Below, piece after piece: positions 40,401 to 51,181 of a stretch of DNA of 64,000 bases. Below the pieces are notes generated by a model. The model had not been told where the DNA came from and did no database searches. It was given only the letters and a program-made list of their open reading frames with translations. Position 1 is the stretch's first letter, and every line of letters starts with the position of its first letter. The translations under genes were made by a program, and so were the position numbers. Source of the stretch: Isoetes taiwanensis (lineage: Eukaryota; Streptophyta; Lycopodiopsida; Isoetales; Isoetaceae); NCBI GenBank assembly GCA_021234155.1, contig JAJEKV010000060.1, positions 558,001-622,000 on the forward strand, given 5' to 3'.

Positions 40401-42138
40401 TTGCTAGAGGATATTAGGGCAAAGGCGGTGAATGCAATAATCCATATACAAGCCTGTTTTAGGGGGCATAAGGCATGCACCCAATTCAAGCAACTGCGAA
40501 GATGGATAATTCGTCTCCAAGCTTGTAAGGAATGTTTGATTGCCTTTCCACTGTAGAACAATAATACAAAGTAGCTGATGCATGCAGTGGTGCGTGGTGT
40601 ACGGACAAGAGCAATATATAAGGGCCTGCAAAAGAGATGCAGAGCAGCTATAACAATTCAACGGTATTTAAGAGGCATGCTTGCACGACACGCGCGGGAG
40701 CGGTTGCAACAAAGACACTTGGCTAGCGTTATTATTCAGAAGCACATAAGAGCTACCCGTGCAAAGAGCCAATACAAACTCTTAAAGCAACAACATATAT
40801 CGGCCATAATTATTCAGAAACATGTGAAAAGTTCAAAAGCACGAAGCAATAGCAGGATATTGAATCACGAACTTAAAGGAGCAAATATGATTCAGTGCTT
40901 TGCTCAAGCCATATTAAGAAGAGACAGGCATCAGCATCAACAGTCAGGTAACAATTATGGATGTTATTTTTTGTGTTCTATAAAGCTGTTTGGTAACCTT
41001 GTTCAACTCTACATCATGGAGAAGCAATGCAGAAATATTTTTTTGTGTGAGATGGGTTCCTGATGTGCCCAATTAGCTTGACTAATCAAATAAGCTACCA
41101 ACTTAGAAGAGTGTTCCTATTCATGTGCAAGCTTATTTCTAACATTGGAAAGTTATCAGAATGCCGATCTTTTATGCCAGATGGCAAGATAGCTCAAATA
41201 TCTGCAGAAATAAACAACATCGAACAAGATGCAATTGAGCCTGCCAGATCTGCCGCCAAAACTCAACCAGAGGTAATTCTTATGATGGCTTTAGCAATTG
41301 CATAGTCCGGTTAGAGATTCATTTTCTGTGGCTTTTCATTGGATTTAATCATCCATTTCTGCAGTTTGATATTCCCAATGCAGACGAACATGATAATCAA
41401 GCTCAACTCACTGAACTACAAAGACGTCTGGTGGATGCCCAGGCAATTATTAATGAGAAAGAAACAGAAGTTGAAATATTATCAGAGAAGCTAAGGCAGT
41501 CTGAATCACGGTGCGCAGAGGTTGAAATATCACAATATGAATCCCGTTGGGAAGAATACGAACTTAAGCTGAAGTCCATGGAAGACATGTGGTGGAAGCA
41601 CACAGCTGTTTTGAGATCAATGCTTTCAGCAGCAATAACGAATTTTTCAAATGATGAACCATTGATGCCAATGAGGGATGATGGAATGTTGAGAAGTAGG
41701 CAACGAGCGGCGAGGCCTATGTTGCTCTACAATGATGAAGAGATGGACTGGGATGACACCACAACTACAGGAACAAAAACACCTGATCAAATATCCACGC
41801 TGAGACAGGGTTCAAATTGCGTGGATCAGATGAGTGACCTTGATTCAGAGACAGATGCTGGAAAGTCAGTTGTAGAGCACCTTTGTAAAGAATTTGCACA
41901 TAGATCCCAAGTATTGAATGATGATGCAGATTTCTTGATTGAGGTTAAATCCGGACAAGTGAAAGCCTGTGTTGATCCTGATATAGAGCTCAGAAGACTC
42001 AAGCAACGGTTTGATACCTGGAAAAGGGATTTTAAGATGAGGTTACGAGAGACCAAAAGTATATTGGCAAGGCTTGCAGCAACTACAGACCCTGTTGATA
42101 AAAGCAGGAAAAAGTGGTGGGGAAAAAGAGCCATCTGA
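31413..42138 (+). CDS. Class VIII myosin heavy chain (23 exons, 1261 aa)
   Basis: Plant myosin VIII is an actin motor found at plasmodesmata, endosomes and the cell plate. Exons: 31413-31739, 31924-32022, 32101-32244, 32323-32473, 33348-33375, 33568-33733, 33862-33925, 34070-34083, 34162-34246, 34331-34434, 34882-35017, 35180-35298, 35371-35523, 35605-35694, 35842-35919, 36020-36175, 36256-36435, 39556-39761, 39835-39964, 40395-40524, 40588-40947, 41181-41272, 41365-42138. All introns are GT-AG and all phases agree. Motor marks: GESGSGKT P-loop, NDNSSRF switch I, DIYGFESF switch [27 protein letters not shown]. Five or six IQ motifs follow (exons 20-21), then a coiled coil ([15 protein letters not shown]...) and a tail with EVKSGQV and [14 protein letters not shown]. 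The tail and the DGVDDL-type entry identify class VIII. Exon 1 is the least certain. Confidence 0.93.
37050..38130 (-). mobile_element. Ty1/copia retrotransposon debris in myosin intron 17
   Basis: The minus strand shows copia pol pieces in the right order. The integrase [13 protein letters not shown] lies at about 38105-38065, a WAEAI-like stretch near 37955-37940, and an RT piece ([10 protein letters not shown]) at 37190-37158. A DIFSKPL-like end lies near 37116-37096. Frames are broken and long parts are missing. No LTRs were identified. It probably accounts for much of the 3.1-kb intron length. Confidence 0.65.
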
Positions 42139-42764
42139 AGGTTGAAAATCACATTAGGACATGGCCAATTACAGCTGACAACCATACCTTGCCAACTCTC
42201 CCTTTTGTAAAGTTGTTTGGTGGTTCCAAACAAGAAGAAAGCAAAATATCTTCCCTTAGAGCATGGTAGGAGTATTTTGCTACGCCTTAACCAATGGTGT
42301 ATGAAAATATTTCAGGCCCTCATTGTTTGAAGATGTACAGACCCAGAGGCATAGAAGGCTTCACTTGTTCTCTCAGTTAGTTGCGCAAGGAGGTATCAAG
42401 GAGTTTGTTAATCTAATGGGCAATTCACTCAGTTGCCTCCGGTTGTCCATGATCAATTTGAGTGTACCATACACACCATTGGGTGTTTGGGCTGTCTCAA
42501 TAAGGTGGCATATGTATGATGACGTGGTATTGAGTGGCTTCAAAAGAAGCCAAAAAAAGAAGTATAAGATAACCCCCCATTGGTATGTCGGAACTGTCCA
42601 TGCAAGAGCAGCCACAGCTTAAATAATAGAATTCTTCTTGACATTACAAATGGGGGTGGTTATTTTTGTTTATTTATCTATTTTTATGATCTCAAGTCGT
42701 TTTTTGATCTAATGCACTGACGGTGAAAAATAGTGGTGCTGATATTGGCTCCCTGGTTATAACC
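42139..42764 (+). other. Myosin 3' flank
   Basis: Sequence after the myosin stop, probably beginning with the 3' UTR. An AATAATAGAA stretch near 42624 is followed by AT-rich DNA. A 99-codon frame at 42323-42622 has no recognisable features and is not called. Confidence 0.4.
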
Positions 42765-43200
42765 GTAGGCCGGTGTGATCAGCTCAAGAGAATTACAGTG
42801 ATTAGCTCGAGACAATCACAATCACTCGAGACAATCACAGGGTACTAATCACAAACCACATCATGAAGCGTGGTGGCGTTAGCCCGCTGGCTCAAGTGTG
42901 CAGACCACAAAAGCAGGAAGCAGGTGTGCAGTCCACGAGTTCGGGGAGAAAAACAGATCAAAAGCACGCCATGCTAATGACAAATCACATCGTGAAGCAT
43001 GTGGCATCGGATGGCTGGCTCAGGTGTGTGTAGACCACGAGTTCAGGGGAGAAAAAAAATGGATAGGAAGGGCGCCTCGTAGGTGCCATGTCATGTGATT
43101 AGCTCGAGATAATCACAAACCCACATCATGAAGCATGGATCGAAAGCATGCACAGTTGCCATGTCATAGTGATTAGCTTGAGCGCATCATGTGATTCGCT
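42765..43200. repeat. Degenerate tandem minisatellite
   Basis: Two to three diverged long units share ATCACAAACCACATCATGAAGC, GGCTGGCTCAGGTGTG, CCACGAGTTC and GATTAGCTCGAGA words. Unit lengths range from about 125 to 170 bases. Confidence 0.65.
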
Positions 43201-43364
43201 GCTATTGTTCGACTAAATTATATTGGCATCCCAATTAAAAACGGGGGCCAATAAAAGTGCATAGAAAATAGGCCTCTAAACCATGGCATTTTGGCCTCTA
43301 AAAAGTTGTGGCGAATACTTACTTTGACACTTGGTGCATGCTGTAACTTCCTGTTGTCCAGTTG

Positions 43365-43438
43365 GATTTTATGATTGTAAGATACTACTCCATGATCATA
43401 AGATTTTATGATTGTAAGATACTACTCCATGATCATAA
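43365..43438. repeat. Perfect 37-bp direct duplication
   Basis: The 37-base unit starting GATTTTATGATTGTAAGATA occurs twice in tandem without change (43365-43401, 43402-43438). A second short tandem, GTTTACTCTACCTTCTTAGA twice, follows at about 43488-43532. Confidence 0.9.
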
Positions 43439-43730
43439 GATACACTGAAAGTTGCAAACATTTGGCCTTTATGCATCATGAAGCAAGTTTACTCTACCTT
43501 CTTAGATGGACATGTTTACTCTACCTTCTTAGAGAAGTGTCCATCTCTTCTTTCCGAATGTTTGACCATGGAAGATTAACAAGTTGTTAGTGCAACAGAG
43601 GGTTGCCCTCTAAACTTAAGTGAAATAGATAAGAAGTGACATAGATGCCATTAATCTTAAGGGGACCAATTATTTAAATAGTACATGGACAATAAATCGA
43701 ACCTAGTATTTGTTGTAGCAATTAATGTAG

Positions 43731-46556
43731 GTTTTTTTTTTTTTGGAAGGACGTGAGACTCTTTTAATTGACAAAAATCAAAGGCACAATACATAATGCA
43801 CAGACAGGAATAAAACCCTAGACAAAGGCGCAATACACAATGCACAGACAGGAATAAAACCCTAGTGGATAGGTTGACCCAACTAGGCACAAGCACCCGT
43901 CTATGCATAAGAAGAACACCATAAATACGTCTGCCAAATTATCTCTATTTTATCATTAGCTAGAGATGAGCAACGATAAGCTTTAGTGATCTTCTGCTGA
44001 GCACAATGAAGAAACTGCTGATCAGAGATGTGTGCACCTTGGAAAATACACAAATGTCGCCTCTGCCAGATACACCACAAAATCCAACTAGAAGCAAGAT
44101 GAAATGCCCGCTTACGCAAGTTCGGCCAAACAGGGGGATAAAGTGCAAGTAAAATCTCCTGGCTAGTGAGAGACACACTGAAAAGAGTGAACAACCATGC
44201 CCAAGCAAGCCGTAGATGATCGCACAAGAAGAAGCAGTGTTCAATAGTTTCAACACGTTGGCCACAGAGAGGGCAATGATATGAGACTCTAGGATTCATC
44301 TTAGGAACCAAGACATTCACTCAAACACATCTATGGAGAATTTGCCATCGCAGCACTGACACTTTAGGGTGGAGCAAATTATCCCATGTCCACATCCAAA
44401 CACTTTTCCACTGTGGTTGAGGAACCTAAAGATGTCAGTGCTGAGATGGGGGGAGAGGCTCACAATTCAAAAGCAGCCTGTACGTGGAAGAAATAAACTT
44501 TCCTGGCTTAACACGTGCATCACATATCCAAATAGACATATCAACCTATGGTTGCTACACAATGGATGGCAAAAGATCAGCCAACCGCAGACCAGATTTG
44601 CCGATCCCATCTGTACAACAGAAATCTCGTCTGAAAAGCCTCCCATGACAAAAGATGACCAGAATCATACCAGGCTGCAATGATTAAAACCCCAGCTAGC
44701 CGCCAACGCCGTTGGGCCTTTGGATGTACAAGTGCACATAAAGGCTGCCGATCATGTGTACCTTGCAAGGGAAGCCATCAGCATGACAATGAAGAACAAG
44801 CTTGGGGATTAACATGGAATAAAGATCTAACCGCATCCCAGGAAGCAAGCAAACCTTTAAGGAATTGGAAGGCATTTGGATATGGATGCAGAGGGTACAA
44901 CAAGGCCCATGGGAGACTAGGCTTGATAGATGTCTTATGAAAGGGGAGACACTGCAGAAGTGATTGCAACACCAACCTTAAGCCAGGAGAGTCATCTTTA
45001 CCAAGGAGAAGCCTCCAAATGAACTTTGAGATCATGACCTGACTTTGAAGACGGAAGTCCAACATTCCAAGGCCACCAGCTGCCTTAGGCTTGATGCATT
45101 TAGCCCAGGATACCTTAACAATAGCACCTTCTGATGTACCACCCCAGATGAAATTCCTGACAATATACGCGCTCTCATTCATCTTACATTGAGGAGCCAG
45201 TAAGACAGATGCCATATAAACATGGGTGTTGCTAAGGACGGATCTTGCAACTGTGATCCTACCAGGCAGAGATAACTTAGCCACCTTCCACCAAAACAGA
45301 TGTTTTTCAAGACCTTTAATGATCTCATCCCAAGCACATGAGGTAGAAACATGCACCTCCACACGAATGCCCAAAAGTTTTGTGGGTTGACCATGAGAAA
45401 GCACCATCCAGGGGTAGTCAAGAATACAAGAGGGAACATCACTATCCAGTGTCCACAGAGCAGTGCACTTTCTCCAGCCTACAAGAACCCCAGAAGCCAA
45501 GGAGAAAGTATCTAGGAGCAACTTAGCATTGTGTAGGTTTTCATCATTGGCCATAAGAAAAAGGAAAGTGTCATCAGCATACTGATTACACACCTCTTGA
45601 GAACCATTCAGCATGGGTAGACCGAGTTGCAACATCAAAGAGTTGAGACAACACTTCTGCAGCAATAGTGAAGAGCAAGGGAGCCAAGGGACAACCATGT
45701 CGGATCCCCCGACCAACAGTAAAGATTTGGGATGGCTCACCTTGAAAAAACACTGTAGATCGCACCGACACATGAAGCTTCATAACATCACGGGTGAATG
45801 CCTCACCAAATTTCAAAGCAAGAAGGCATTTCTCCCAAAATACCCAGGCTATATTGTCATAGGCTTTAGCAAAGTCTAGTTTGAGGAACACCACTTGATG
45901 ACCCTGCAAGCGAGCCCAATGCATGCCCTCGTATGCAGCCGCAACATTATTCAAGATGCATCGGCCAGGGAGAAAGCCAGACTACGTAGAAGAAATTGAC
46001 TCGGCTAAGATGTTGCGTACCTTGTCAGCCAGGGCTTTAGCAAATATTTTGTAGACAGATGAGAGCAAAGTGATAGGACGCCAACCAGAAATGGATCTAG
46101 GCTCTTTGCACTTTGGAATGAGAGAGATGCATCCAATGTTGAGGATCCTATCCAAGCTTTGAGAATGCTGAAAGTCACAAAAAGCAACATAGACATCATT
46201 GTTGAGCCAAGGCCAGCACGCTTGAAAGAACTCAATAGGGAAGCCGTCAAGACCAGGATCTTTATCATGCTTCAAATGAAACACAGCCTCCTTCAAGTCC
46301 TCTCCTGTGATATTCGGTTCAAGTAACCTCCTTTTCTCAGTGGAAATAATTGGATATATCTTAGACAACACAGCAGTCTGCATATCCTCCTGGAATGTCA
46401 TGGAATGCTAAGCAAAGAAGGAAGAGAAATGATCAAAAAGATATTGCTTGAGTTGCATTGGATCAGAGATGAGAGAGCCATCAGGAAGCTGGATGGAGTG
46501 AACAGATGCTGCCTGCCTTCTCCTTTTGGATGCTGCAAAGAAAAAGCAATCTTTTA
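43731..46556 (-). mobile_element. 5'-truncated plant L1-type LINE with poly(A)
   Basis: Read on the minus strand, ORF2 begins mid-protein at about 46556 (FFFAASKRRRQAASVHSI). It runs through DPGLDGFPIEFFQ and ISLIPKC (46401-45982), a break with QSGF, LKLDFAKAYDNI and GIRHGCPLAPLLF (45954-45586), and NQYADDTFLF (45590). IWGGTSEG and AAGGLGMLDFR (to 44778) follow, and then the finger CPLCGQRVETIEHCFFLC (about 44275-44222). It ends with a 12-14 base poly(A), seen as T at 43731-43744. A short duplicated unit (CACAATRCATAATGCACAGACAGGAATAAAACCCTA type) lies at 43780-43865. Unlike the CT-LINEs it has an A tail and belongs to the common plant L1 clade. Confidence 0.88.
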
Positions 46557-47149
46557 AATAAACTGGTTGGTCCTTTCAGTTCCCCTCCCTCTTAAATCTT
46601 AGTGGGTGGCATAATCTGGAACATGACATTTTATTCGTCTAACTAGACCAGACGATGCGCGGTCTGTTGGACTTAATTTTGTTGATATTGCAGATGTCGT
46701 AGGCTTTCATGCTTTTTTGGACCCATGTGTTATCTGATGGACTTAATTTCGTTGATATTATAGATGCTTCAAGCTTTAATGCCATGTCAAGCACCCTAAG
46801 TTGTGGGTTGGTGGATTGCTCAGGTCTGTAGCCATGAAGTGCATATATGCGCTCCTACAAAAGCTGCCATCCTCTAGGATCACTTTGTGCAACCCCAATA
46901 TACAGAGTCTGGAGGCCAAAAGAGTTTTGTGTGAGTTTAGGAGATGTAGCTACAGAGACAATAATTGTAGGCCTATCACGCCCTGGGATGCTTGTGCTGT
47001 TGGGAACTATGATGGCATCTGATGGTTCTCAGGAACTTGTAGAACTTCAACATTGTATTCTTCAGGCTGAGGTATCATGTATCTCAATTCCACAGGAGGA
47101 GGAGTTGGTCCCTCTCCCAGTACAACCAACCATTGCAGGTCTTGTGGAA
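46557..47149. other. Intergenic sequence with a 70-bp repeat
   Basis: Two similar units, GTTGGACTTAATTTTGTTGATATT and GATGGACTTAATTTCGTTGATATT, lie 70 bases apart near 46666 and 46736. No gene was recognised. It may include upstream parts of the RRP42-like pseudogene. Confidence 0.4.
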
Positions 47150-48640
47150 AGCAATGAAGTTAACTATTTTCCTTTTGGTGTTGAGATAGGAAAATATACA
47201 TGGTTGGGACTCATAAGCCATCTGCGGAATTGTTGTCCATCTTTCCTGGAGAAAAGTTTAGGCCTCTTGCTGTTGGCTTGATTACGCTTTTGACATCAAT
47301 TGGTAATGCACTGACTGGCTGCGTGCCTCAGGACTTCAATTACCTTGGCCTGACAGCCCAGATATGGAAGCATTGACATTTTTATTGAATGTTCTTCAAC
47401 TGCTTCACCTAAATTTAAGGTTGTCTGAATTTAATTTTTTTTACCCATTTTTTGTTTATTCTTCTGAAGTTGTTATTGGCATTCTACAACAGGGGCGAGG
47501 ATAATCAAGGGCATTGCAAAGAAGTTTTGTTGGTGGATCTAATCGTTCAGGTGAGTGCAAACCTTGTGAAGAATATAGTTATATTGTTGTATCCTATGGT
47601 TGCGCAGTCACTTTGTTATCTATTTACACGTGTAGCTGTTGATCTCATCTCTTTGCAGATAGTAGAGGGAAAGTTTTGCTGGGACCCGTATGTGGATGCC
47701 ATTGTTCTGGTTTCAGATGGAAATATCCTACATGCGTTTGCAATTGCTATTAAGGTAAAAACTACAGTGCCTATGTGCCAATTCTTAAAATTCTAGGACA
47801 CATATATATAGATCATCTGCAAGCATATTTCTCCTCTTTCCTTCTCAATGCATACTAAGTCCTGTTTACCCACCGCAATCATAATTTGCAAATTGGAAGT
47901 TTTGGGAGGGGTTTTGAGGATAGGTCAGGTTAGAGTATGCGGCTGGGCAAAGTAACAGAACATGATAATAGGGCAGTGATTTCTATCAAGGAGATCCATG
48001 CAAAAGAGAACATTTTAGTGATGAAGTAATTAATCATTGCTAGCTCCTTTAGAATATTGTCTCACACCTAGTATAAGGATGTCTAGATTTATCCCCCGCT
48101 ACATATTTTTCTCTACTTTTGACTTTGCACTTGCTTTTTTCTGACACAGCTATATCTAACAGGCCTTCCTAGAGTCCAAGTAACTGGTGGTTTTGAAGAT
48201 ATAGCAGAGGTTGAGTTGAGTGATAACTCTGAAGGATTTGCCCACTTCAATGCCACCCATGTGCTCCTTACTGTTACTTTGACAAAGGTTTCTTCTTGGT
48301 ACTTTCACATTTCATTATCATAGAACAAACAATATTTAATGGCTATGTGCTTTATGCACATTGGAAAGTATTATATTGTGGATGCAACTGCTGAAGAAGA
48401 GTCACAAATGCCTTAAGCACTTTCAGTATCTGTGAATACGAAAGGCATGATATGTGGCCTCACCAAACAGGGGATAACTGGCTTGGATCCCATTGTAGTT
48501 TCTGCCATAACTGCTATAGGCAAAAGAATTGAGCCATGGACTACTAGCACAAGTTGACACCAAAATTGTTGTTGCCAGTTTGAGCTTCTTATGCAGTTTA
48601 ATACCTTTTCTATAGATTGGTCTAGGTGGCACTTCACTGA
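47150..48640 (+). pseudogene. RRP42-like exosome subunit, unprocessed pseudogene
   Basis: RRP42 is an RNase PH-fold subunit of the exosome ring. Exon-like pieces keep the protein order. They read GSIDIFIECSSTASPKF (about 47365-47415), a shortened GRG...SRALQRSFVGGSNRSG (about 47493-47550), and IVEGKFCWDPYVDAIVLVSDGNILHAFAIAIK (47659-47755, GT follows). Then come LTGLPRVQVTGGFEDIAEVEL (about 48160-48215) and GKYYIVDATAEEESQM (48364-48411), after which an in-frame TAA precedes ALSVSVNTKGMICGLTKQG. Intron-like gaps with GT and AG sites are kept, so it arose by DNA duplication, not retroposition. The stop and the internal deletion show decay. A functional parent is expected elsewhere. Confidence 0.78.
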
Positions 48641-49985
48641 CACAACATCATCTTAAATATGTCCCATTCACTACATGTTTATGTTCATTATGGCTACATC
48701 CTGGAAGCAGAGATTGCCAAAGTATAGTTACAGGTTATTTGAAGACACCAAATTATGAAAGCACCTGCTCGAGGAGCCCTGTATCGATTTTCCTATAACT
48801 GTTTGTAGAACCAGCTCAAAGATTCTCGTTTGTTCAAAGTAGTTCAATTGGAGACTACTGGCGGTATCTTTGCTTGTGGAAAATGTATAAGGTCCTATGA
48901 TGCAACTAGTTTTAAAAAATAATGTGTTGGCTTTCTATTAACTACATATTATCTCTAATATATAATTATAATGAGGTCGATAAGGGGGCAGCTTGAATAT
49001 AGTTTTATGTAAGGTTACATTGGTATTGTACACGTGGCAGCACTAAGATTTTTTGGAAGAATGTGGCTGCTTCTAGAAGCTGCTCTAGGAATTCTGGAAT
49101 GTCCGGTTTATTCTAGAGGCTTTGTTTATAGGTTCTGGAGAGATCTGGATCCCTATCGTATCTTCAATATAAAAAGGAGGAGCACTGTTAGTCGAATCTG
49201 GAAGCTGAAGTTGAAGTCGTCTTTCAGGAAGATGTGGGTATATAAGGGAATCACCATGGGATTGCACAAGAGAGTATGTGTAACGCCGTATTCAAATCTA
49301 AGAACTTCAAACTTGGTTTTGAAATCGGCCAGGATTTATGGGGCAGACCCTGCTTTTAGCACTGCACATGAAGCTCTCAATCTCAGTTCTACCAGTTTCT
49401 ATTGGATGCGGCAGGAAGTTTTCTTTCTTATGGAAATAAAATTGCAGAATATTGTGCTTTCTATAAGGTAGACATTGTTGCAGGCCTGTTCGCTAAAAGC
49501 TATAAAGTTTGTATTTTGTATTACGCAAATTTAAAGTAGCCTAGATTTATATTAGCAGATAGGATCAAACCTGTCAGGTCAACTTTCGTAGGTATTTGGA
49601 GGCTCGATGCAAGCTTGGAATATGTGGCCTTGAAGAATATTCTTATGATATAGCTAAATCCTGCCTGCTTTCTAGTTAGCAAGCAATTTTGGCCCGATTG
49701 AAGAAAACAAATCTAGCTACGGTAAATAAGATGGGTACTCATGATGGAAATTTGAGCTATATGATATAGTATAAGGTTGTGCTCCATAAACACTATAATC
49801 TATTATTATCTGTTGACAATCTAACTTTATTCCATCCATATGTAGCAAAATAACAGGGGATTCCAGGGGAATTTGATATGGATGTAAAAATAACAATTCC
49901 TGAAACCATAGACCATATATCTTTAAAACAATTGAATAGGTTGCTATAAAAAAAACATAGATTCAAAATAAAAAATAATCACATT
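48641..49985. other. Non-coding stretch, possible LTR or promoter-like segment
   Basis: No gene was recognised. At 49030-49240 repeated TTCTAGAAGC/TTCTAGAGG words and a TATA-like ATATAAAAAGGAGG at about 49168 recall a solo copia LTR, but no partner or target duplication was found. Confidence 0.3.
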
Positions 49986-49987
49986 AG

Positions 49988-50100
49988 CTAACTGGATACA
50001 TTGGTTAAAGTAGTCTTATTAGGACATTGAATTATTTTGGTAGAGGTTCGAACCCCTGTATTTCATAGTCTAAAATCTTAGCCAAAGCTGTATAGAGGTT
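49988..50100 (+). mobile_element. tRNA-derived SINE head
   Basis: An A-box-like ACTGGATACATTGGTTAAAG (about 49991-50010) and a perfect B box GGTTCGAACCC (50045-50055) are spaced as in tRNAs, but no cloverleaf or acceptor stem is apparent. The 3' end is unclear. Confidence 0.55.
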
Positions 50101-50180
50101 CGATATTCCCTCAAAACCTTAGGCGAAATTATATTTCATATTTCAAAATCATAGGCGACTCCAATCATAAATGACTATAA

Positions 50181-50347
50181 GCGAAACAAGAGGTGCACAG
50201 CGGCCCCAACATACGATCTGGGTCGTAGGATCGACGAATCCGACGACTGTGGTAGTCCAGGAAGCGAAACAAGAGGTGCGCAGAGGTCCCAACATATACG
50301 ATCTGGGTCGTAGGACCGATGAATCCGACGACTGTGGTAGTCCAGGG
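50181..50347. repeat. 83-bp tandem duplication
   Basis: Two units starting GCGAAACAAGAGGTGC at 50181 and 50264 are about 90 percent alike. They are GC-richer than their surroundings and contain GATCTGGGTCGTAGGA and CCGACGACTGTGGTAGTCCA. Confidence 0.9.
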
Positions 50348-50569
50348 TGCACCTCGTTTAGAATATATAAATCTTGAAGTATTATTACTCAGATGGTGTC
50401 TGTACCTTGGTTGCAGGGACGATGAATGAGTGCCTCTATCAAGAAAAAGGAAAGTTTCCTCTATCATAACGATTATGAAGATCATTCTTTACAGAGGGCG
50501 TTTTTACTTCCGATACCCTTGCCGTGAGATCTATCGGATCAGAGGTAAAATTTCTGAGATTTTCCTTTA

Positions 50570-51181
50570 ATTGTGGCACGAATAAGTTTCGGGTTTGGCC
50601 ACAAATTTGCTTATTGTCTGCTTGGCAATCACGAAAACTAGCCCTTCATACCTTGAATCTGCAGCAAATATTCATAGCAGAAAAGCTAAAATATTTACAA
50701 TTTCTGAGGGGTCTATTTCATCTCTGTATTATCTAGATTTGCAGGGGATTAGTGTAAGAGGAAAAAGGCTTGAGGTTCTCAATTCTTCCTTCCAAGTTGA
50801 TGTTGTAGGTTCAGGAGGCACTGTTATAGATTCTGGAACGCCCATTTCAACTTTCACTCCTACAACAATCTCTATAAAATCATATCTGCATTTGTCCACC
50901 ATTTTGTTTGTGCAGGTTAAAAAAAATAGACGTTGGATCTCTGTGGCAAAACTTCAGACCTTGAACTTTAACAATACAGGTTTCTCTCCTCCAATGGAGG
51001 ATGATTTCTCAATCAATCCGCTAATTTGCTTTCAGTTGGGGCCTGGCATCTATATGGCTATGGCTATCCGTCCATGATAGGCAGTAAGCTACATCAAAAC
51101 TTCTTAGTTTCTTATGGCCTTGCCCAGGCGACTTTGTCTTTTGTAGAGGCACAATGTGGTGCTCTTCAAGTAAAAGCTTAG
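50570..51181 (+). pseudogene. Plant aspartyl protease (family A1) C-terminal half, broken
   Basis: Pepsin-like plant proteases carry two catalytic Asp motifs. This piece has the second, GSGGTVIDSGTPIS at about 50812-50850, preceded by YYLDLQGISVRGKRLEV, the usual strand pair before it. Further upstream, GHKFAYCLLGNHE (about 50598-50636) is followed by a stop. After a frameshift near 51050 the C-terminus reads MIGSKLHQNFLVSYGLAQATL and ends in ALQVKA with TAG at 51179-51181. The N-terminal domain with the first Asp was not found. At least two lesions make it a pseudogene fragment. Confidence 0.78.

Noticed and set aside
42323-42622. 99-codon frame after the myosin stop
   Set aside because: No recognisable features. 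It most likely belongs to the myosin 3' flank.
49034-49471. 145-codon open frame
   Set aside because: No recognisable motif or splice context. The sequence looks more like an LTR or promoter segment.
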